From NCBI RefSeq assembly GCF_016862635.1, contig NZ_BONI01000020.1, forward strand, positions 1 through 64,000: 64,000 nucleotides of DNA, in the 5' to 3' direction. Shown here piece after piece: positions 56,240 through 64,000 of the stretch. The stretch is from Catellatospora coxensis (lineage in GTDB: Bacteria; Actinomycetota; Actinomycetes; Mycobacteriales; Micromonosporaceae). Both the position numbers and the translations under genes were made by a program. Positions within the stretch are counted from its first letter, which is position 1; each line of letters opens with the position of its first letter. Under the pieces are notes generated by a model, which was not told where the DNA came from, made no database searches, and saw only the letters and a list, made by a program, of their open reading frames with translations.

Positions 56240-56380
56240 CGTCACTCCTTGTAGGATTTCTGGCCGCCGGCGCCCGAGTCGCAGGCACACGTCAGCGCGG
56301 CATGAGTTGTCGTTGGCGAGCATTCGAAGGGGCGAGTCGCGCTGGCGCGACCCGCCCCGTCTGCCGTGCCGGTTCAGCGA

Positions 56381-57532
56381 CTAGTCGATGACCGTGTTGG
56401 CGTTGTAGCAGCTGCCGATGACGGTGTTCGGCGAGGTGATCGGAACCGCCGCGGCGATGATGTTCGCGCTGGTCGAGCCGCAGGACTGCAGCGGGAGCAC
56501 GTTCAGCGAGGTGTTGTCCAGGGCGGCGATGACACCCTTGGGGTCGTCCTTGCTGATCTTCACGTTGGCGTTCTTGCAGTCACCGATGACGGTGTTCGGC
56601 GAGGTGATCGGGATCGCCACGCTGAGCACGTCGGGCGAGGTCGAGCCACAGGCCTGGGCCGTGATCAGCTGCACGGCGGTGCCGTTCAGCGCGGAGATCA
56701 GGCTGACGGAGTCCTGGTCCCACGGCGCGTCCCAGCCGCCGCCGCGCGCCTGCGGGGCGACGCGGGCGTTGGCGCCACGGTTGGCCCACGCGCTGCGGTT
56801 CTTCAGCGCGGAGACCTTCTTGACCAGGGCCTGACGGGCCTTGTCCATCGCCAGGGACTGGCCCATCGGCATGGCCTCGGTGCGGGCCGACTCCTGCCAG
56901 TGGTCGTCGTCGTCCCAGTCGTCGGCGCCGTTGATCTCGATGTTGCTGTTCTGGCAGTCACCGATGACCGTGTTCGGCGAGGTGATCGGCACGGTGATGC
57001 CGACGATCTGGCCGTCGGTCGAGCCGCAGGACTGGATCGACGCGATGTTGACCGCGGAGTCGTTGCCGACGCCGAGGATCGCCGCCTGCTTGTCGGTCTG
57101 CTTGATCTTGACGTTGGCGTTGGCGCACGCGATGTCGTTCTTGTGGCCGTAGCCGTCGTCGTGACCGAAGCCCGAGACCACGGTGTTCGGCGAGGTGATC
57201 GGCACCGAGATGCCCACCACGTTGCCGCTGGTGGAGCCACACTGCTGGAGGGCGGCCACGTTGACGACCGTACCGTTGAGCAGCGCGACGACCGACGCCG
57301 AGTCGATGTCCCACGGCGCGTCCCAGCCGTTGTTGTCGAAGCCGCCGCCGCGGGCGAGCTTCAGCTGGTTGGCCCCGACCTGGCGCATCGAGGTGGTCTT
57401 GCCCTCGGTGGAGGTGCTGGCCTGGGTCAGCGCAGAGGCGTCCGTGCTGGGCGCCGCAGCGGCAGGAGCCCCCATGATCGCCACTGTAGCGAGAGCGCCC
57501 GTGGCGACGGCTCCGGCCTTCTTCATCTGCAT
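56381..57532 (-). CDS. secreted chaplin-like repeat protein 2
   Basis: A 383-aa exported protein with a signal peptide (AGAVATGALATVAIMGAPA). It has four repeat cores of the form CGSTSGNVVGISVPITSPNT then VIGDCxNxN. The first has an insertion (GFGHDDGYGHKND), and an acidic stretch ADDWDDDDHW splits the protein in two halves. Each half begins with WDAPWDxDS, so it looks like an internal duplication of a two-repeat block. The start region (AAGGAGTGACGATGCAGAT) is the same as in the downstream paralogue. Confidence 0.78.
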   Translation of the reverse strand: MQMKKAGAVATGALATVAIMGAPAAAAPSTDASALTQASTSTEGKTTSMRQVGANQLKLARGGGFDNNGWDAPWDIDSASVVALLNGTVVNVAALQQCGSTSGNVVGISVPITSPNTVVSGFGHDDGYGHKNDIACANANVKIKQTDKQAAILGVGNDSAVNIASIQSCGSTDGQIVGITVPITSPNTVIGDCQNSNIEINGADDWDDDDHWQESARTEAMPMGQSLAMDKARQALVKKVSALKNRSAWANRGANARVAPQARGGGWDAPWDQDSVSLISALNGTAVQLITAQACGSTSPDVLSVAIPITSPNTVIGDCKNANVKISKDDPKGVIAALDNTSLNVLPLQSCGSTSANIIAAAVPITSPNTVIGSCYNANTVID

Positions 57533-57719
57533 CGTCACTCCTTGTGCGACTTTGGAACCTGCTATGCCCTCATATCGGGCGAAAGCGGCAAAACACTGCA
57601 CTTGGGGTAACGATGGGTAGATTGCCCAGTTACTACGGCTCCAGGCCTTTTGTCAGCAGATCTTGGCCGACCGACCACCCCCGCCAACCGAACAGCCATA
57701 ACCCACACGGGCGACCCCT

Positions 57720-57800
57720 CATGATCGCCCGACTTGCCGGGAAAACGTGCGTATCTTGACCGGCCATTCGCCCACCTGCCAGGCAAGTCGGGCGATCATG
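57720..57800. repeat. palindromic repeat A, copy 3
   Basis: The arms CATGATCGCCCGACTTGCC (57720-57738) and its exact complement (57782-57800) form a perfect 19-bp inverted repeat. The inner GTGCGTATCTTGA links it to copies 1 and 2. Confidence 0.9.
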
Positions 57801-57838
57801 CGCACCCCGCCGACCATCGGCCCGAGACCGCGCCGCCC

Positions 57839-57907
57839 GGCACGGCACGGCCTGACGCGGCGTGGCACGGCACGGCACGGCACCTGGCGTAGCGCGGCGC
57901 GGCGCGG
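57839..57907. repeat. GGCAC/GGCGC simple repeat tract
   Basis: Short runs of GGCAC (three and four units) and GGCGC lie in a GC-rich stretch between repeat A copy 3 and the NUDIX gene. No gene is seen here. Confidence 0.6.
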
Positions 57908-57947
57908 TGATGCGGTTTCGGGGAAACTGCACCGAATGGGGGTGGGA

Positions 57948-58450
57948 TCAGAGGGCGGGGAGGAGGGTGGCGGCGTCGCGGAGGGCGCGGTCCATGGTGG
58001 TGAAGGCCATCGGTGGCGGGTCGCCCAGGGGGAGCCAGGCGGCTTCCGACGACTCGTCGGGGTCCAGGCGCAGGTGGGCGCCGACGGGCAGGGTGGCGAG
58101 GAAGAAGCAGTCCAGCACGGGCAGGCGCTCGCCCTGGAACTCGTAGTCGCCGACGTACATGCCGACGAACGCGCCCAGCTCGATGTCGACGCCCAGCTCC
58201 TCGCGGGCCTCCCGGCGGGCCGCGTCGGCAGGCTCCTCCCAGGCGTCGCAGAAGCCGCCCGGCGTCTCCCACAGCCCTTCGCGGGGCGGCCGCGAGCGGC
58301 GCAGCGCCAGGAAGCGCCCGGCGCCGTCGAGCACGATCAGGCTCGCCGTCGGGCGAGCGTTGAGGTACTGCTCGTACCCGCAGCTCCCGCAGACGGACGG
58401 CGGCGCGGCCGGAAGGGCCGCGCCGCAGCGGAAGCAGTGTCCCGCGAACG

Positions 58451-58454
<4 letters not shown>
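57948..58454 (-). CDS. NUDIX hydrolase with N-terminal zinc ribbon
   Basis: A 168-aa protein. Cysteines in CFRCG and CGSCG form a zinc ribbon (residues 7-26). The Nudix box is [20 protein letters not shown] followed by ELGV. The layout is like NADH pyrophosphatase-type enzymes; substrate unknown. Its GTG start overlaps the lepA stop (GTGA), so it is translated with lepA. Confidence 0.92.
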
Positions 58455-60322
<1,868 letters not shown>

Positions 60323-60484
60323 GGTGATCCGTTCTATAGGGCGTGAGGCGCGGAAAGCGGGTCGCTGGCGACGGGCCGCGTTCGGCGTGAGGCGGTTTTT
60401 GCCGCCCCTATGATCCCACGCCCGCCGACCGTGCCGAAGCGGGCTTCAACGTTACCGCCGCCGGCGCTCCGGCGGCGGCCTCGT

Positions 60485-61069
60485 TCAGCAGCGGCAGCCC
60501 TCGTTCGCGGGCCAGCCCAGCACCAGCGCGCTCAGCCGGGGCAGCCGGTGCCGCATCTGGTCGTCGTCCTCGAAGTCCCAGTCCTCGCCCGCGATCGGCG
60601 CCTTCGCGACCTCGGGCAGCACCAGCTCCGCCCCGGCGACCTCGCGGAACGCGTCGGCGGCCGCGTACCCGACCAGCTCGGCGAAGATCGCGCTGTCGTC
60701 GTCCCACTCCACGGCCTCAACCACGGACGGGTGCCCGGCCAGCGAGTCCGGGTCGGCCAGCGCCGCCTCGTACCACTTGCGGCCCGCCGCGATCAGCCCG
60801 CTGCGGAAGTCGACGAACGCGTCGTCGGAGCACCCGCCGCCGATCAGGTGCGCGGCGCCCCACAGGTCGTAGCGGTCGGCCGCGGCCCGCAACTCCTCGA
60901 ACCGCGTCGCGAACCCGGCGATGTCCGCCAGGCTCAGCGCCGACAGCCGCGCGGTCAGCGCCTTCGCCAGCCCGGTGCCGTCCTCGCCGATGTCACCCTC
61001 GACGTCCGTACGCGCCTGCTCGATCAGAGCCCAGAACCGCTCGATGTCCACGACAACACAGTCTGCCAT
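60485..61069 (-). CDS. DUF4240 family protein
   Basis: A 194-aa protein matching DUF4240: [14 protein letters not shown] at the start, [38 protein letters not shown] and [14 protein letters not shown]. It is a widespread actinobacterial protein of unknown function. The C-terminus is acidic and ends in EGCRC. ATG start 61069. Confidence 0.9.
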   Translation of the reverse strand: MADCVVVDIERFWALIEQARTDVEGDIGEDGTGLAKALTARLSALSLADIAGFATRFEELRAAADRYDLWGAAHLIGGGCSDDAFVDFRSGLIAAGRKWYEAALADPDSLAGHPSVVEAVEWDDDSAIFAELVGYAAADAFREVAGAELVLPEVAKAPIAGEDWDFEDDDQMRHRLPRLSALVLGWPANEGCRC

Positions 61070-61389
61070 CCGGACCGCGCCCGCCCTCGATCTACGAACG
61101 GGTGTCGCGTCCCGTCACCCGATATGGTCGCCGGACCCGGCCACCGCCGGGGCCCATGGCAAGATCACTGCTCCGGACGAGAAGTGCGGTCCGCCTTCAC
61201 TTCCCGCCCGCAAACAGTGATCGTCGCAGCTGCGCTACGCTGTCCGGGCAGGGCACCGCGACGGGTGTCACGTCGGCCCGTTTTGGCCGACACCCAGGCC
61301 ACCTGGTAACCTGGCACGTCGCGGCTGGTGCTTCGTTGCGCCGGCCCATCCGAACCAATCACCCGAAACGAGCAGGACGAGGCTGTCGC
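61070..61389. other. intergenic region before rpsT, with candidate promoters
   Basis: No gene is seen. TTGGCC (61283-61288), an 18-bp spacer and TAACCT (61307-61312) form a candidate rpsT promoter; a TACGCT at about 61236 could be another -10. A GAGG at 61377-61380 is the likely ribosome binding site for the GTG at 61390. Confidence 0.4.
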
Positions 61390-61656
61390 GTGGCGAACAT
61401 CAAGTCCCAGATCAAGCGCAACCGGCAGAACGAGAAGGCCCGGCTGCGCAACAAGTCGGTCAAGTCGTCGCTGAAGACCGCTGTCCGCAAGTTCCACGAG
61501 GCGACCGTCGCCGGTGACGTCGAGAACGCCACCGCGCTGCTGCGCGACGCCTCGCGCAAGCTGGACAAGGCCGTCAGCAAGGGCGTGATCCACAAGAACC
61601 AGGCGGCAAACCGCAAGTCGTCGATCGCCAAGAAGCTGGCTTCGCTCTCTGCCTGA
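61390..61656 (+). CDS. rpsT: 30S ribosomal protein S20
   Basis: An 88-aa basic protein beginning [20 protein letters not shown], the typical S20 start, and ending with [15 protein letters not shown]. It binds 16S rRNA early in 30S assembly. GTG 61390. An in-frame extension upstream has no family match. A terminator hairpin follows. Confidence 0.97.
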   Translation: MANIKSQIKRNRQNEKARLRNKSVKSSLKTAVRKFHEATVAGDVENATALLRDASRKLDKAVSKGVIHKNQAANRKSSIAKKLASLSA

Positions 61657-61697
61657 TCGTCGCAGCGTGCCCTCCCGGCACCGCCAAGACATCACCT

Positions 61698-61730
61698 GAT
61701 GCCCGGCCCCCCATCGGGGAGCCGGGCATC
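61698..61730 (+). terminator. terminator after rpsT
   Basis: GATGCCCGGC (61698-61707) and GCCGGGCATC (61721-61730) pair perfectly, with CCCC/GGGG extending the stem. Confidence 0.8.
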
Positions 61731-61739
61731 GGTGTCTCC

Positions 61740-61920
61740 CCACCCCCGCCCCACCGCGTTGATCATGAACTTATGGCACGGGTCAGCGGCGTGTCCGAGG
61801 CACAACTTCATGATCGATGGCGACCCGTCGGCCGCACGTCGGATGACCATGAAGTTGTGGACATGACTCGCCGTCGAGCCGTGCCATAAGTTCATGATCA
61901 ACGCGGTGGGGCGGGGGTGG
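61740..61920. repeat. palindromic repeat B, nested double copy (cruciform)
   Basis: The outermost 41 bases (61740-61780) are the exact complement of 61880-61920. Inside, CACAACTTCATG (61801-61812) is complementary to CATGAAGTTGTG (61848-61859). Each half contains one B-type unit (ATCATGAACTTATGGCAC and a partial second arm), so two copies face each other. It lies between the rpsT terminator and the next gene. Confidence 0.9.
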
Positions 61921-61939
61921 CAGTGCGAGGGGGCGCGGG

Positions 61940-62668
61940 CTACTCGTAGCGGTAGGCGGCGGACTGGCGGGCGCGCTGCTCGGCGGTGCTGAGCCAGGGC
62001 TCGTCGGCGTCCGAGGCGGCCGTCGCCGACGGTGCTGGTGCCGGTGCGCCGTACCCGGTCGGGCCTGCGTATGTGTCCTGGCCGGGGTAGCTCGTCCGGT
62101 CGGCGTAGGGGTCCTGCTGCTGCTGGCCGTAGCCGCCCTGCTCGCCGTAGCCGGTGGGGCCGGAGTAGGGGTCCGGGATGTCGTTGCCGGTCCCGTTTCG
62201 CGGGCTAGACGGGTCCTGGTGGGTCGGGCGGGTCGGGAACGGGTCGCGGTCGTCATCGGTGGGGCGCTCCGCGCGGCGGGGCGGTCGGGTGCCCTCGGCC
62301 GGGGCGGCCACTCGCAGCCGTACGGTCGGCTGGGCGAGGGCCCGTCGCGCGGCGGACTTCGGCCGGGTCGCCTGGCCGCGGGACCGGGTGGTCGCACCAC
62401 CGGACCGGGTCGTCGCACCCGCGATGACGTCGTTGAGTTTCACCATCACCGCCACCGACACGGGCAGCACGGCGACCGCCCACCAGCCGGTCAGCTCGGC
62501 CAGGGACAGCAGCACGGCCAGCGCCACGGTGCCCTCGAAGTACAGGAAGCACAGCAGGCTGCTCGGGCGCACGTACTGCAGGCCCAGCACCCGGGCGTAG
62601 AGCGGCCGGTTGCGCGCCTCCTCGGGGCTGATGCCCCCGGCGCGCCGGGAACGGATACCCGCTGTCAT
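61940..62668 (-). CDS. actinobacterial membrane protein with disordered Gly/Tyr/Gln-rich tail
   Basis: A 242-aa protein. Two hydrophobic helices (LLCFLYFEGTVALAVLLSL; WWAVAVLPVSVAVMVKLND) precede a basic linker and a long low-complexity tail with YGEQGGYGQQQQDPYAD and YPGQDTYAGPTGYG, ending SAAYRYE. I recognise it as the conserved membrane protein usually beside holA; its function is unknown. Its ATG overlaps the holA stop (ATGA). Confidence 0.8.
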   Translation of the reverse strand: MTAGIRSRRAGGISPEEARNRPLYARVLGLQYVRPSSLLCFLYFEGTVALAVLLSLAELTGWWAVAVLPVSVAVMVKLNDVIAGATTRSGGATTRSRGQATRPKSAARRALAQPTVRLRVAAPAEGTRPPRRAERPTDDDRDPFPTRPTHQDPSSPRNGTGNDIPDPYSGPTGYGEQGGYGQQQQDPYADRTSYPGQDTYAGPTGYGAPAPAPSATAASDADEPWLSTAEQRARQSAAYRYE

Positions 62669-63648
62669 CGCCCGCCTCCCGCCTGCTTGGCCTGCGCGAA
62701 CGCCACGATGGCGCGTTCGAGCGCGTAGTCGCGGTCCTCCTCGCCGCCCTTCACGGCGGCGTTGCAGTCGGCGGCCGCCCGCATCGCGAGCACCAGCGCG
62801 TCCGGGGTCCAGCCGCGCGCCTGCCGCTGCGCCTTCTCGATCTTCCAGGCGGGCATGCCGAGCGTCGAGGCCAGCTGGTACGCGTTGCCGCGCCCCGCCG
62901 AGGCGACCCGCGCCACGGTGCGTACGCCGTCGGCCAGCGCGTCCGCGATCGGCACCGGGTCCACGCCGCTGTGCCGGGCCCAGCGCAGCGCCTCCAGCGC
63001 AGCGGGCACGTCCCCGGCGACCGCGGCGTCGGCGACGGCGAACCCGCTCACCTCGGCCTTGCCCCGGTAGTAACGCGCCACCGTGGCCTGGTCGATCCGG
63101 CCGCCGGTGTCGGCCATCAACTGCGAGCAGGCCGCCGCGAGTTCGCGCAGGTCGTTGCCGACGGCCTCGATCAGAGTCTCGGCGGCGTCGGTCGCGCAGC
63201 GCCCGCCGAGCCGGCGCACCTCGCCGGTGACGAAGTCCACCCGGTCACGGTGCTTGCTCAGCTTCGCCGCGGGCACCACGGACGCGCCCGCCTTGGTCAG
63301 CGAGTCCGCCAGCGCCTTGTTCTTGGCACCGCCGGCGTGCGCGACGACCAGGGTCACGTCCGGGTCGGGCGACTTCGCGTAGTCGAGCAGCACCGCCGAC
63401 ACGTCCTTCTTGGCGTCCTGCCCGGCACGCAGCACCACCACCCGGACCCCGCCGAACAGCGACGGGCTGAGCAGCTCGGCGAGCTCGCCGACGAGCATCG
63501 TGCCGGCCTCCACCTCGCGGACCTCGGCCGACGGGTCGACGGCACGCGCCTGCGCGGCCGCGTCGGCGATCGCGCGCGCCACCAGAAGCTCCTCGTCGCC
63601 CAGCACGAGGACCACGGGTGTCAGGACGGGGGACGGAACCTGGCTCAC
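62665..63648 (-). CDS. holA: DNA polymerase III subunit delta
   Basis: A 327-aa protein with LVLGDEELLVARAI at the N-terminus and the AAA+ fold of the clamp loader. Other family segments are GVRVVVLRAGQDAKK, ETLIEAVGNDLRELAAACSQL and TLGMPAWKIEKAQRQARGW. It loads the sliding clamp. The GTG at 63648 is preferred over GTG 63651 and an upstream extension, but which one is used is not clear. Confidence 0.93.
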   Translation of the reverse strand: MSQVPSPVLTPVVLVLGDEELLVARAIADAAAQARAVDPSAEVREVEAGTMLVGELAELLSPSLFGGVRVVVLRAGQDAKKDVSAVLLDYAKSPDPDVTLVVAHAGGAKNKALADSLTKAGASVVPAAKLSKHRDRVDFVTGEVRRLGGRCATDAAETLIEAVGNDLRELAAACSQLMADTGGRIDQATVARYYRGKAEVSGFAVADAAVAGDVPAALEALRWARHSGVDPVPIADALADGVRTVARVASAGRGNAYQLASTLGMPAWKIEKAQRQARGWTPDALVLAMRAAADCNAAVKGGEEDRDYALERAIVAFAQAKQAGGGR

Positions 63649-63691
63649 CACCTCGCTATCGTCGCACGTGCGAACTGGCACCCGCCCGCCG

Positions 63692-64000
63692 TCACTCCAA
63701 CGGGCGCGTCGGGAGAACGACGGAAAGCTTGCCCGCGTCGAGCACCACCGCGAGGTCGCCGCTGACGTCGGTGCGCTGCACCAGCGCGCCCCGCCCCGAC
63801 AGCCGTGCCAGCACCGAGCCGCTCGGATGCCCGTAGTCGTTGCCCTCCCCCACGCTGACCAGGGCGATCCGCGGAGCGACGGCGTCCAGGAAGGACGGTT
63901 CCTGAAACGCGCTGCCGTGGTGGGCGACCTTCAGCACGGCAGCGGACACGTCCACGCCCGCCGCCAGCAGCGCATGCTGCCGCTCTGTCTCGGCGTCGCC
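63692..64000 (-). CDS. comEC: ComEC/Rec2 competence protein, C-terminal part
   Basis: The frame runs off the right edge; only the last 102 codons are inside. It shows GDAETERQHALLAAGVDVSA followed by VLKVAHHGSAFQEP and SVGEGNDYGHPS, the end of the metallo-beta-lactamase-like domain found in ComEC channels. Its place just before holA is the usual order. The 5' end is missing only because of the window. Confidence 0.9.
   Translation of the reverse strand, partial: GDAETERQHALLAAGVDVSAAVLKVAHHGSAFQEPSFLDAVAPRIALVSVGEGNDYGHPSGSVLARLSGRGALVQRTDVSGDLAVVLDAGKLSVVLPTRPLE

Overview
High-GC actinobacterial chromosome. The housekeeping genes and their order (lepA, hemW, hrcA-dnaJ-rsmE, phoH-ybeY-corC, era-recO-uppS, holA, rpsT, comEC), leaderless-style starts, many GTG/TTG starts and secreted chaplin-like proteins suggest a filamentous actinomycete, probably Micromonosporaceae. 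The family assignment is inference, with no rRNA or database search behind it.

Positions 1 to about 22,050 are an accessory defence island. One strand carries a tightly coupled run: a giant GHKL (sacsin-like) ATPase fused to an SF2 helicase (731-5398), a UvrD-like SF1 helicase (5395-7242), DrmA helicase (7235-10423) and DrmB/DUF1998 (10420-12228). A C5-cytosine methyltransferase follows (12389-13579). Next come a convergent Vsr-type nuclease, a Z1-domain helicase (14043-16583), a MORC-like GHKL ATPase (16700-18667) and two unrecognised coupled proteins (to 20324). DrmA, DrmB and a 5mC methylase are the core of class 2 DISARM, but drmC and drmE are not seen. Z1, Vsr, methylase and MORC-like ATPase make up the restriction-modification type described by Iyer and Aravind. 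The methylase sits between the two modules and could serve both. I regard this composite, and the ATPase-helicase fusion at its head, as the most interesting content. An XRE regulator and a 47-aa Cys/His protein close the island. Its right edge may be marked by half of a palindromic repeat whose intact copy lies at 41126-41171.

The core genome starts with an acyl-CoA dehydrogenase and a permease/TIGR03943 pair. A TPP riboswitch then controls a YkoE-YkoD-YkoC vitamin transporter. Next are uppS, recO, era and an ImmA-like regulator whose catalytic Glu is replaced. A roughly 10-kb segment (purC, a secreted beta-propeller, a Pro-rich surface protein and a LacI-controlled carbohydrate operon) separates era from the cdd-corC-ybeY-phoH genes that normally adjoin it. 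A beta-lactamase-like hydrolase, HIT protein, SDR, rsmE, dnaJ and hrcA (with a CIRCE operator) follow. The last 13 kb hold a DUF4870 protein, hemW, an enoyl-CoA hydratase, a lysozyme-like protein, a phytanoyl-CoA dioxygenase-like protein, two tandem chaplin-like repeat proteins, NUDIX, lepA, DUF4240, rpsT, a membrane protein, holA and the 3' end of comEC.

Several dispersed palindromic elements lie between core genes: family A at three sites, family B at two sites (one a nested cruciform with 41-bp arms), and family C as one full copy and one half copy. None was recognised inside the defence operon.
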